Shown here: in pieces, positions 12,839 to 21,275 of the stretch
How positions within the stretch are numbered: position 1 is the first letter of the stretch
Layout of the letters: each line of letters starts with the position of its first letter
Made by a program: the position numbers and the translations under genes
NCBI GenBank assembly: GCA_020024235.1
Contig: JAHHUA010000010.1
Coordinates: 1 to 21,791 of the forward strand
DNA from: Oscillospiraceae bacterium
Lineage (GTDB): Bacteria > Bacillota > Clostridia > Oscillospirales > Ruminococcaceae
Length of the DNA stretch: 21,791 nucleotides
Direction: 5' to 3'
The notes under the pieces: generated by a model
Told to the model about the DNA's origin: nothing
Databases searched by the model: none
What the model saw: the letters and a program-made list of their open reading frames with translations, nothing else

Positions 12839-15800
12839 TTAGAAGAAAGTAAGCTGATTGGTTTCGGGTATGCCCTCCAATGCACCTGCATCACGAAGAG
12901 TTTGAATAACGGTTTTAGAAACCTTTGCCTTATTCATAATATCCTCAGCAGAGGAGTAATCCCCTTTTTGAGCTACATCATAAAGACTTTTAGCAGCGGT
13001 TTCTCCACAGCCCGGCAAAGCTCCGAAAGGTATTCTGATTTTGCCGTCCTCACATCTGTAAATTTTATAATGGGATTTTTCCATGCTGACAGGCAAAAAT
13101 TCAAATCCACGGGCAAGCATTTCACGGGTCATCTGCAAAGCACCAAAAAGATCTTCTTCTTTTTTTGATTTTTCATTGCCTTTAGCTTTTATTTCAGCCA
13201 TTCTAACTTTTACTGCATCAAGTCCCTTTACTGCGGAAACAGGGTCAAAATCCTCTCCACGAACCGTAAAGAATGTGGCATAAAACTCAAGTGGTCTGTT
13301 TATCTTAAACCAGCACAGTCTGATAGCCGCAATTACATAGGCGGCAGCATGGGCTTTAGGGAACATATACTGAATTTTCATACAACTGTCCACATACCAT
13401 TGTGGCACATTGTTTTTACGCATTGCCTCAAAATGTTCCTCAGTCAAAAGTTTGGCGGCATTTCCTTTACGGGTAATTTCCATAATTTTAAATGCCATAT
13501 TGGGGTCAAGCCCCTTATATATCAGTGTAGTCATAATGCTGTCCCTTGTTCCGATAACATTACTTATGGTACAGGTTCCGTTTTTGATAAGTTCCTGAGC
13601 ATTTCCAAGCCAAACTCCTGTACCATGTGAAAGTCCCGAAATCTGTAAAAGGTCCGCAAATCCTTTTGGTTTTGCATCTATAAGCATTTGACGCACAAAA
13701 GGTGTTCCCATTTCAGGTATTCCCAAAGTGCCTGTGTTGCAGTCTATGTCCTCTTCCGTAACACCCAAAGCTTCCGGTGAAGTAAAGAGAGTAAATACGG
13801 ACTTATCACTCATATCAATATCATTTACTTTTATACCAGTCATATCTTCCAAATATTTATACATGGTAGGAACATCGTGTCCCAATATATCCAGTTTCAA
13901 AATCGTATCATGAATTGAATGGAAATCAAAGTGAGTAGTAACAACATCTGAATTTAAGTCATCGGCAGGGTGCTGTATTGGTGTAAAGTCATACACTTCA
14001 TGGTCAGAGGGCACAACAACCATACCACCCGGGTGCTGACCTGTAGTTCTTTTAACTCCTGTACAGCCTATGGTAAGACGGTTCATTTCCGCCTTGGAAA
14101 CGGTTTTTCCTTTGCTCTCCAAATATTTAAGTACAAATCCGTATGCAGTTTTATCGGCAATAGTTCCTATTGTACCAGCTTTAAATACATGGGACGAACC
14201 AAAAAGCTCTTCAGTATATTTGTGGGCATTGGATTGATATTCACCCGAAAAGTTAAGGTCAATATCCGGTGCTTTGTCCCCGTTAAATCCGAGGAATGTT
14301 TCAAAGGGAATGTCATGACCGTTTTGATTGTATTTATGTCCGCAGACAGGACAATTTTTCGGCGGCAAATCAAATCCCGAACCCACACTGCCATCGGTGA
14401 TAAATTCACTGTTTTTACAGTTTGGACAAATATAGTGGGGAGGCAGTGGATTTACCTCTGAAATTCCTGACATGGTAGCTACAAAGGATGAACCTACAGA
14501 ACCACGGGAACCTACCAAATACCCATCGGATTCTGATTTTGCAACAAGTTTTTGTGCTATAATGTAAAGCACTGCAAATCCGTGTTTGATAATTGAAGTA
14601 AGTTCTCTGTCCAATCTCTTTTCCACAATTTCCGGCAGTTGGTCGCCGTAAATTCTATGGGCAGTTTCATGGGTAATTCTCTCCAAATCTTCTTCTGCAC
14701 CCTCAATGGTGGGGGTAAATGTTCCATCGGGAAAAGGCCTTATATCCTCTATCATATCAGCAATGGCATTGGTATTTTCCACTACAATTTCATAGGCTTT
14801 TTCTTTTGAAAGATAGTTAAATTCATCCAGCATTTCCTGAGTGGTGCGAAGGTGGAGCGGAGGCTGATTTACGGCATCTTTAAATCCCTGACCTTCCATC
14901 ATGATTTCTCTGAAAATACCGTCTTTTGGGGTGGCAAAATGTACATCACCCGTAGCAACAACCATTTTATCCAGTTTCTCACCCAAATTTATGATTGTGC
15001 GGTTAAAATCCTGCAAATCGGATACGGAATTTGCCATACCGTCCCTTATCATAAACATATTATTTTCTACAGGCTGAACTTCCAAATAATCATAGTATTC
15101 CGCAATGGTTTTAAGTTCATCCCATTGTTTTCCTCCGGCAATAGCACGATAAAGTTCACCTGACTCACAGGCACTGCCTAAAATAAGACCCTCTCTGAAT
15201 TTTGTCAGTACACTTTTTGGTATACGGGGTTTTTTATAAAAATAATTTAAGTGGGAGTAGGAAATTATCTTATATAAATTTTTAAGTCCCACCAAATTTT
15301 TAACCAAAATAATAATATGATAACTGGGCAGTTTTTTTACATCATAACCTGTAACAGCAGCATTAATTCCGCTTACAGATGTAATATTATAATTTTTTCT
15401 AAGCTGTGTCAGCATTATGAGGAATATTTTTGCCAAAATAGCCGCATCATCACAGGCTCTGTGGTGGTTAAAATCCTCCAGATCAAGATATTTTGCAATA
15501 GTATCCAGTTTATGATTTTTAAGTTCTTTATAAAGAGAACGGGAAATTACCACTGTATCAATAGAAGTAAATTCATATTTCATACAGTTTCTCATTGCGG
15601 CAATTTTCAAAAATCCCGTATCAAAAGAGGCATTATGGGCTACTAAAACAGCATTGTCCCCACCGCAAAATTCATAAAATAATTTAAGTGCTTCCCCTTC
15701 CAAAGGTGCATCTTTAACCATTTCATCGGTTATACTGGTAAGTTCTGTTATTTTTTCGGGGATATGTTTTTCCGGATTTACAAAAGTATTAAAAGTATCG

Positions 15801-17146
15801 ACAATTTCTCCGCCCTTTACTTTAACAGCACCTATTTCCGTAATTTTCTCCATACTTGCGGAAAGTCCTGTGGTTTCAAGGTCAAATACAATAAATTCAC
15901 CGTCAAAATCCATATCACGAAATCCGTCCACAGCACCTTGAGTATCATTTACCAAATAACCTTCAACACCATAAATAATTTTAAAATCTTTTCCGCCTTT
16001 TTTAACTTTATTTGCGGCATTCATGGCATCAGGAAAAGCCTGAACTACTCCATGGTCAGTTACAGCACAGGCAGTTTGTCCCCAGCTTGCTATAGTGCTT
16101 ACCAATTCCCCCACACTGTTCATTCCGTCCATAGAGGACATATTGGTATGCATATGAAGTTCCACACGCTTTTTGGGAGCATCATCAGTTTTCTGCACTT
16201 TCTTTACTGTGGCAATATCATAGGCTTTTAAAATCACTTCAGAATCATATTTATCATATTCCGCATCGCCTCTGACTATTATTGTATCCCCTTTTGAAAG
16301 TGCCTCCAGAGTATCTTTCTTTGATTTATCCGCAAAAATTTTCATTGTAATAGAGCTTGTGTAGTCAGTAAAATCAAAGGTATAAATAGTTTTTTTGCCG
16401 TCCTGAATATCCCGGCTGTCTTTGCTGAAAATATCTCCCCAAAGAGTTACTCTGCCGCTTTCTCCATTAACCTCGGAAATAGGTATGGGTTTTTCTTTGA
16501 TTTCCTTACCCAAAATAATCAGCATACTGTCGCCGTCAAAAGGCAAGCCCTCTGTATCAAATTTAACTTTGGATATTTTAGTTTCAGCTTTGGGAGTATC
16601 GGGTTTGGGAGCTTCGGATTTTTCCAAAGGCACTGTCTTTTCCACAAAATCCGTATTTTTTTTATCATCATCAGTCATCATTTCAAAAACAACTTTTAAA
16701 CTTATACCAAATTCATTTCTGATGATTTTTTCGATTTTTCTGTCAACCCCTGTATCAACTAAAAGATCTTTTCCTCCATGATAAAGTTGTATCACAAAAA
16801 TATCTTCTTGGATAAACCCCTGTGCACCGTCAAAAAATCCGTTTACAAATCCGCCGCCGTTTTTTACTTCTTCGGCTATTTCCGACAAATAGGAAGGCTC
16901 AAACATATCTTCCGAATACTTTGTATGTACTTCTGCTTTTTCCAGCTTTAGTATATCTTTTATTGCTTTTTCAAAATTTCTTATATCCTTTTTTTGCAGC
17001 AAAACTTTAGGGTTTATCACCAGCAAAGCCCTTCTGTCATCTTGATATACAGCTAATCTCTCGATTAAACTTTCCCATATTTCTTCGTTATTTTCGGCTT
17101 TTAAGTATCCACCGAAAATTTCGCCAACTCTTTTTTGATTGCTCAT
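12839..17146 (-). CDS. polC: DNA polymerase III alpha subunit, Gram-positive type
   Basis: PolC is the main replicative DNA polymerase of low-GC Gram-positives. The 1435-residue product has the full domain order. It begins with an N-terminal domain and a charged, proline-containing linker (about 170-195). The OB-fold follows (about 228-315), then a PHP domain split by the exonuclease (HMHTN at 331-335). The DEDD 3'-5' exonuclease starts FDLETTG (421-427), with HNASFD (504-509) and HHRACDD (561-567). The polymerase core has GSRGSVGSS (879-887), a zinc site (C907, C910, C932, C935) and the catalytic aspartates in PDIDLNF (D961, D963). ATG at 17146 has GGGAG six to seven bases upstream. It follows ispG by 16 bp and is the last gene of the uppS-to-polC run. 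Confidence 0.98.
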   Translation of the reverse strand: MSNQKRVGEIFGGYLKAENNEEIWESLIERLAVYQDDRRALLVINPKVLLQKKDIRNFEKAIKDILKLEKAEVHTKYSEDMFEPSYLSEIAEEVKNGGGFVNGFFDGAQGFIQEDIFVIQLYHGGKDLLVDTGVDRKIEKIIRNEFGISLKVVFEMMTDDDKKNTDFVEKTVPLEKSEAPKPDTPKAETKISKVKFDTEGLPFDGDSMLIILGKEIKEKPIPISEVNGESGRVTLWGDIFSKDSRDIQDGKKTIYTFDFTDYTSSITMKIFADKSKKDTLEALSKGDTIIVRGDAEYDKYDSEVILKAYDIATVKKVQKTDDAPKKRVELHMHTNMSSMDGMNSVGELVSTIASWGQTACAVTDHGVVQAFPDAMNAANKVKKGGKDFKIIYGVEGYLVNDTQGAVDGFRDMDFDGEFIVFDLETTGLSASMEKITEIGAVKVKGGEIVDTFNTFVNPEKHIPEKITELTSITDEMVKDAPLEGEALKLFYEFCGGDNAVLVAHNASFDTGFLKIAAMRNCMKYEFTSIDTVVISRSLYKELKNHKLDTIAKYLDLEDFNHHRACDDAAILAKIFLIMLTQLRKNYNITSVSGINAAVTGYDVKKLPSYHIIILVKNLVGLKNLYKIISYSHLNYFYKKPRIPKSVLTKFREGLILGSACESGELYRAIAGGKQWDELKTIAEYYDYLEVQPVENNMFMIRDGMANSVSDLQDFNRTIINLGEKLDKMVVATGDVHFATPKDGIFREIMMEGQGFKDAVNQPPLHLRTTQEMLDEFNYLSKEKAYEIVVENTNAIADMIEDIRPFPDGTFTPTIEGAEEDLERITHETAHRIYGDQLPEIVEKRLDRELTSIIKHGFAVLYIIAQKLVAKSESDGYLVGSRGSVGSSFVATMSGISEVNPLPPHYICPNCKNSEFITDGSVGSGFDLPPKNCPVCGHKYNQNGHDIPFETFLGFNGDKAPDIDLNFSGEYQSNAHKYTEELFGSSHVFKAGTIGTIADKTAYGFVLKYLESKGKTVSKAEMNRLTIGCTGVKRTTGQHPGGMVVVPSDHEVYDFTPIQHPADDLNSDVVTTHFDFHSIHDTILKLDILGHDVPTMYKYLEDMTGIKVNDIDMSDKSVFTLFTSPEALGVTEEDIDCNTGTLGIPEMGTPFVRQMLIDAKPKGFADLLQISGLSHGTGVWLGNAQELIKNGTCTISNVIGTRDSIMTTLIYKGLDPNMAFKIMEITRKGNAAKLLTEEHFEAMRKNNVPQWYVDSCMKIQYMFPKAHAAAYVIAAIRLCWFKINRPLEFYATFFTVRGEDFDPVSAVKGLDAVKVRMAEIKAKGNEKSKKEEDLFGALQMTREMLARGFEFLPVSMEKSHYKIYRCEDGKIRIPFGALPGCGETAAKSLYDVAQKGDYSSAEDIMNKAKVSKTVIQTLRDAGALEGIPETNQLTFF

Positions 17147-17162
17147 TTTATTCTCCCATGAG

Positions 17163-18209
17163 TTATATCTTGTTTATGTGATATATAAGTCTTTCCAATA
17201 GTTTTTCTTCAGAAACTTTTTCTAAAATTTCACTGTGTTTAAAGATAATACCACAGCCATCTCCTCCTGCTATGCCTATGTCGGCTTCTTTAGCTTCACC
17301 GGGGCCGTTTACTACACAGCCCATTACAGCTACAGTGATATCTTTATCTATGTCTTTAAGCACTTCCTCTGTTCGTTTTGCAAGACTGATTAAATCTATC
17401 TTTGTTCTTCCACAAGTGGGGCAGGAAACGATATTTACACCCTTTTTATAAACTCCGCAGGCTTTTAATATGTCATATCCGGCTTTTATTTCTTCGGTTA
17501 AATTGTCGGTTAAAGAAACTCTGATAGTATCGCCTATGCCATCACAGATAAGAGAACCTATTCCCACAGCGGATTTAATAATTCCCATATGCTTGGTTCC
17601 GGCTTCGGTAACTCCCAAATGAAGTGGATAATTAAATTTATCCGCTGCCAAGCGATAAGCGTCTATCATAAGGCGAACATTGGAACTTTTCATTGAAATT
17701 ACAATATCATCAAAGTCATATTTTTCCAAAAGTGAAACATGGTAAGCTGCACTTTCAACCAAAGCTTCCGCTGTGGGATGACCATATTTTGCCAAAATTT
17801 CTTTTTCCAAGCTTCCACCGTTTACACCTATTCTGATGGGAATATTTTTTTGTCGGCAAGTGTTGGCTACAGCCTTTACACGGTCTTCTGTGCCTATGTT
17901 TCCGGGATTAATTCTGATTTTGTCTATACCTGCCTCTGCTGCAGCTAAAGCAATTTTGTAGTCAAAGTGAATATCTCCCACCAAAGGTATGCTGATTTTT
18001 GATTTTATAGCTTCTATCAGTTTTATGCTTTCCAATGTAGGCAAAGCCACTCTTAAAATTTGACAGCCTGCTTTTTCGATTTCAATGGCCTGTTTTACAT
18101 TGCCTTCTATATCTTCGGCAGGAACATTTAGCATGGTCTGAACAGCAATTCCGTTGCCGCCGCCGATTTTTACTCTGCCTATGTTAATTTCTTTGGTAAG
18201 TTTTTTCAT
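17163..18209 (-). CDS. ispG: 4-hydroxy-3-methylbut-2-enyl diphosphate synthase
   Basis: IspG (GcpE) is the iron-sulfur enzyme that reductively opens the cyclic diphosphate in the sixth MEP step. The 348-residue product has an N-terminal TIM barrel and a C-terminal iron-sulfur domain. The cluster cysteines are C263 and C266 (CPTCGRT) and C298 (GCVVNGPGE), with the conserved E305 next to them. The N-terminal motif reads AVQTM instead of the usual SVQSM, a mild variation. ATG at 18209 overlaps the rseP stop by one base (TGATG), which suggests coupled translation. A TTG one codon earlier is not preferred. AAGGGGATG serves as ribosome site. Confidence 0.97.
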   Translation of the reverse strand: MKKLTKEINIGRVKIGGGNGIAVQTMLNVPAEDIEGNVKQAIEIEKAGCQILRVALPTLESIKLIEAIKSKISIPLVGDIHFDYKIALAAAEAGIDKIRINPGNIGTEDRVKAVANTCRQKNIPIRIGVNGGSLEKEILAKYGHPTAEALVESAAYHVSLLEKYDFDDIVISMKSSNVRLMIDAYRLAADKFNYPLHLGVTEAGTKHMGIIKSAVGIGSLICDGIGDTIRVSLTDNLTEEIKAGYDILKACGVYKKGVNIVSCPTCGRTKIDLISLAKRTEEVLKDIDKDITVAVMGCVVNGPGEAKEADIGIAGGDGCGIIFKHSEILEKVSEEKLLERLIYHINKI

Positions 18210-19240
18210 CAAAACATCCCCTTAAATATTTTTACAACATCATTGACTGTTACAAATAACATAAGTGCCAGCAAAAGTACCATTCCTGCTGTATGAACAT
18301 ATCCTTCATACTTTTGGGGAACAGGTTTTCCCCTGATAATTTCCAAAATGATAAATACAATTCTTCCACCGTCCAAAGCAGGAATAGGCAAAAGATTAAA
18401 CACACCTAAATTAATGGTAATAAATGCTACCATTAAAAGCAGCTGATCAATTCCCATACCGGAGGCTTCGCTGATTGCACTTGCCACTCCCACAGGACCT
18501 GAAAGCTGATTAAATCCAAATCTTCCGGTGAGCAAATCAAAAAGGGAAAGCCAAACCTGTTTAGTTATGGTAACTGCCCAATTAAAAGAATATGTTATTG
18601 TATTTAAAAATGTAAGTTTTTCGCCGTATACTTTAAAATCCAAATGTATGGCTTTTATTCCATTGCCTAAATCGTCCATTTCAAACTGTATGTTGGGGAG
18701 TTTAATTTTTTTTCCGTTTCTCTCCACTTCCATATCAATAATTCCGTCTTTACTTCTGAGAAATTCAAATGTAACATCATTAGGTGTTCTTACTTTATAA
18801 CCGTTTACTGATAAAATTTTATCATTAACCTGCAAATACTTTGAGCTGACTGCATTATTGTCAAATCTTGATATTACAGTGGTTCCCACTCCTCCGCTCA
18901 TAATTGTCAAAGTCAGCATTATGATATATCCTAAAATCAAATTCATAACAGCTCCTGCCACAACTATGCCCAGTCTTTTCCAGGGATTTTTGTTGCAAAA
19001 GGAATTTTGATCGGAGCTTTCTTCGTTTTCGCCTTCCATAGCAACATATCCGCCAATGGGGAAAAGTCTAAGTGCGTACAGAGTATCTCCCTTTTGTTTG
19101 CCCCAAAGTTTAGGACCCATTCCAAGAGAAAACTCATTTACTTTAACTTTAAAAAGTTTTGCTATGGTAAAATGTCCCAGTTCATGAAAAAATATCAGAA
19201 AGCCAAATATAAGTATAGCATAAATAATTGTTTTTATAAT
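18209..19240 (-). CDS. rseP: RseP/RasP-type intramembrane zinc metalloprotease, non-canonical start
   Basis: This is a site-2 protease that cuts membrane-bound regulators such as anti-sigma factors. The full reading frame gives 343 residues, normal for the family. It has HELGH at 19-23 in the first membrane segment, LGMGPKLW, FPIGGYVAMEGE, a PDZ domain (around 125-200, VNDKILSVNGYKV) and the LLPIPALDGGR metal-ligand region near the C-terminus. No ATG, GTG or TTG precedes HELGH in frame; an in-frame TAG lies at 19253-19255. The first ATG, at 19120, would remove the active site. I place the start at ATT 19240 (ATA at 19237 or ATT at 19243 are alternatives) behind GGGAGAG at 19244-19250. It starts 26 bp after dxr and overlaps ispG by one base. 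Confidence 0.88.
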   Translation of the reverse strand: MIKTIIYAILIFGFLIFFHELGHFTIAKLFKVKVNEFSLGMGPKLWGKQKGDTLYALRLFPIGGYVAMEGENEESSDQNSFCNKNPWKRLGIVVAGAVMNLILGYIIMLTLTIMSGGVGTTVISRFDNNAVSSKYLQVNDKILSVNGYKVRTPNDVTFEFLRSKDGIIDMEVERNGKKIKLPNIQFEMDDLGNGIKAIHLDFKVYGEKLTFLNTITYSFNWAVTITKQVWLSLFDLLTGRFGFNQLSGPVGVASAISEASGMGIDQLLLMVAFITINLGVFNLLPIPALDGGRIVFIILEIIRGKPVPQKYEGYVHTAGMVLLLALMLFVTVNDVVKIFKGMF

Positions 19241-19243
19241 AAT

Positions 19244-19250
19244 CTCTCCC
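19244..19250 (-). promoter_or_regulatory. Ribosome binding site of rseP
   Basis: GGGAGAG on the minus strand is the only good Shine-Dalgarno match between the dxr stop and the HELGH codons. GGGAG is 5 bases from the second ATT (19240) and 8 from the ATA (19237). This supports initiation at a non-standard codon there. Confidence 0.6.
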
Positions 19251-19266
19251 GTCTAATTCCGAAAAT

Positions 19267-20421
19267 CTATTTTCGGTTAAGTAAAAATTCTTCAGTTATT
19301 ATTCTTGCCCTTTTATCTGTGTTAATTACATCTTCCAGAGTAAAATTCTCTTTTTCAAATTCATTTTGATTAAGTATATGCTTTGCAGCACGGCTTATGT
19401 CGTTAAATCCGACTTTTCCTCCAAGAAACAATTCCACGGCTTTTTCATTGGCACCGTTTATTGCACATGGATAAAGTCCCTTCTTTTTTACAGCCTCTAT
19501 TCCGTATTTTAAGCATTTGAAACTTTCAGTATCAGGTTTATAAAATGTAAGTTTGCCTATATCCGTAAAGCTTAGTTTTTTTACATCGCACTCAAATCTG
19601 TCAGGATAGGTCAATGCATACTGTATAGGGATTTTCATATCGGGACAACCCATTTGAGCTATCACACTGCCATCTTCATATTCAACCGCCGAATGAATTA
19701 TACTTTCACGGTGAACCACTACTTCAATTTGCTCCGGCTTTAAATCAAAAAGCCACATTGCCTCAATAAATTCAAAAGCTTTATTCATAAGTGTGGCACT
19801 GTCTATGGTAATTTTAGCCCCCATATCCCAGTTAGGGTGTTTCAGCGCATCTGCTGCTGACATTTTTTCCAGTTCCTCATAGGTTTTGCCGAAAAAAGGT
19901 CCCCCTGAAGCGGTCAGTATTATTTTTGCAATTTTATTTTTTCCTGCACCCTGCAAACACTGAAAAATAGCTGAATGTTCACTGTCAACAGGATAAATTT
20001 TAATTTTTTGCTTTTTAGCTGCCTCAGTAATAATTTTTCCGCCTGTAACCAAAGTTTCCTTGTTGGCAAGAGCAATATCATGACCTGTTTCAATGGCTTT
20101 CATAGTGGGTATAAGTCCCGCTATTCCCACCAGTGAATTTAAAACAATATCACAGGGCAGTTGAGCTGCTCTCTCAATGCCTTCTTCACCTTCCCATACC
20201 TCAACATCTGTGTCTTTTAAATTTTCACGGAGCTTTTTGGCTTTATCAATATCTTTACATACCACAAAGCGAGGAAGAAACTCCCTCGCCTGCTTTTCCA
20301 AAAGTTCAAAATTCCTGTTAGCTGTCAAAGCTATGGGTTTAAAATTCATTTTTCGGCATACTTCCAAAGTCTGTGTACCTATGGAACCCGTGCTGCCCAA
20401 TATTACAATTTTTTTATTCAT
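19267..20421 (-). CDS. dxr: 1-deoxy-D-xylulose 5-phosphate reductoisomerase
   Basis: Dxr converts deoxyxylulose phosphate to methylerythritol phosphate with NADPH, the committed MEP step. The 384-residue product has the NADPH-binding GSTGSIG (9-15), ALANKETLVTGG, the active-site PVDSEHSAIFQCLQG with its metal-binding Asp and Glu, LTASGGPF, the HPNWDMGAKITIDSATLMNK substrate region and the GANEKAVELF stretch. All are intact. ATG at 20421 has AAGGAG upstream and lies 19 bp after the cdsA stop. The next gene, rseP, starts about 26 bp downstream. Confidence 0.98.
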   Translation of the reverse strand: MNKKIVILGSTGSIGTQTLEVCRKMNFKPIALTANRNFELLEKQAREFLPRFVVCKDIDKAKKLRENLKDTDVEVWEGEEGIERAAQLPCDIVLNSLVGIAGLIPTMKAIETGHDIALANKETLVTGGKIITEAAKKQKIKIYPVDSEHSAIFQCLQGAGKNKIAKIILTASGGPFFGKTYEELEKMSAADALKHPNWDMGAKITIDSATLMNKAFEFIEAMWLFDLKPEQIEVVVHRESIIHSAVEYEDGSVIAQMGCPDMKIPIQYALTYPDRFECDVKKLSFTDIGKLTFYKPDTESFKCLKYGIEAVKKKGLYPCAINGANEKAVELFLGGKVGFNDISRAAKHILNQNEFEKENFTLEDVINTDKRARIITEEFLLNRK

Positions 20422-20440
20422 ATAATTAACTCCTTGCCCT

Positions 20441-21274
20441 TTACACTACCAAAGGGAAAAATTTTGAAATTATATAAACCGCAGGCAATACCAGCAAAAC
20501 GCTGTCAAATCTGTCCACAATTCCCCCATGTCCCGGCATAATATTTCCGAAATCTTTTATTCCGTGCTGTCTTTTAATAACTGATGCAGCCAAATCTCCA
20601 ACCATGCTTATGATAGACAAAATCGGTGAAAAGATTAATATGTAAATATAATTTACCTTAACTGTATGGCCAAAATACCCTGCCAAACTTTGCAGACCCC
20701 AACATATAAGCATTAAGCTGATAATGCTTATAACTATACCACCCACAGCTCCTTCTACGGTTTTTTTAGGGCTAATTTCGGGACAAAGCTTGTGTTTTCC
20801 GAAATTAACTCCCACAAAATATGCTCCGGTATCGGTGAGCCATGCTGCTGACATAGAAATCATAACATAGGAAAGTCCCACAAAAAGACTGTTTTTATCT
20901 CTGAAATGCACAAACATAGTATATGTAAGCGGTATTATAAATGAAAAAAAGAAATCCGATGTCATTTGTTCAAATCTCATGGTTTTGTGGTATTTTATAA
21001 GAACTAAAAGCTGTGTCAATATTATTATATATGCACATAAAGGTAAAAATTGCTTAAATGCAGGTATGGGAAAAAAGGGTATCAGTAAAGCTACTATAAT
21101 GGAGAACACTTCAGGGATTTTATCTCTGTTGGGGTTAGTAGCTTTTAAAAGTTCATAAACAGAAAGCCCTGAAATAACCGAAACCGCAATGTTTAAAACT
21201 ATGGTATCAAAGAAAGAAAGTACAACAGCAAGAACCGCAAGTCCCGCTATAGCAGTAATAATTCTGGTTTTCAT
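20441..21274 (-). CDS. cdsA: Phosphatidate cytidylyltransferase
   Basis: CdsA makes CDP-diacylglycerol from phosphatidic acid and CTP, the branch point of phospholipid synthesis. The 277-residue product is a polytopic membrane protein with about eight hydrophobic segments. The family signature near the C-terminus is complete: S-x2-KR-x4-KD (SVIKRQHGIKD) followed by PGHGGIVDRFD (about 247-257). ATG at 21274 is chosen because GGGGGGAT lies just upstream and the uppS stop ends one base before it. A start at 21289 would add MGGYS and put the ribosome site inside the gene. Confidence 0.97.
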   Translation of the reverse strand: MKTRIITAIAGLAVLAVVLSFFDTIVLNIAVSVISGLSVYELLKATNPNRDKIPEVFSIIVALLIPFFPIPAFKQFLPLCAYIIILTQLLVLIKYHKTMRFEQMTSDFFFSFIIPLTYTMFVHFRDKNSLFVGLSYVMISMSAAWLTDTGAYFVGVNFGKHKLCPEISPKKTVEGAVGGIVISIISLMLICWGLQSLAGYFGHTVKVNYIYILIFSPILSIISMVGDLAASVIKRQHGIKDFGNIMPGHGGIVDRFDSVLLVLPAVYIISKFFPLVV

Positions 21275-21275
21275 A

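Noticed and set aside
13970..14461. Plus-strand open frame opposite polC
   Set aside because: It lies antisense to the conserved polymerase core and zinc site, and has no start signals.
18209..19120. rseP as a 303-residue protein starting at the ATG at 19120
   Set aside because: It would lack HELGH and the first membrane segment, which are encoded in the same frame directly upstream, behind a ribosome site.
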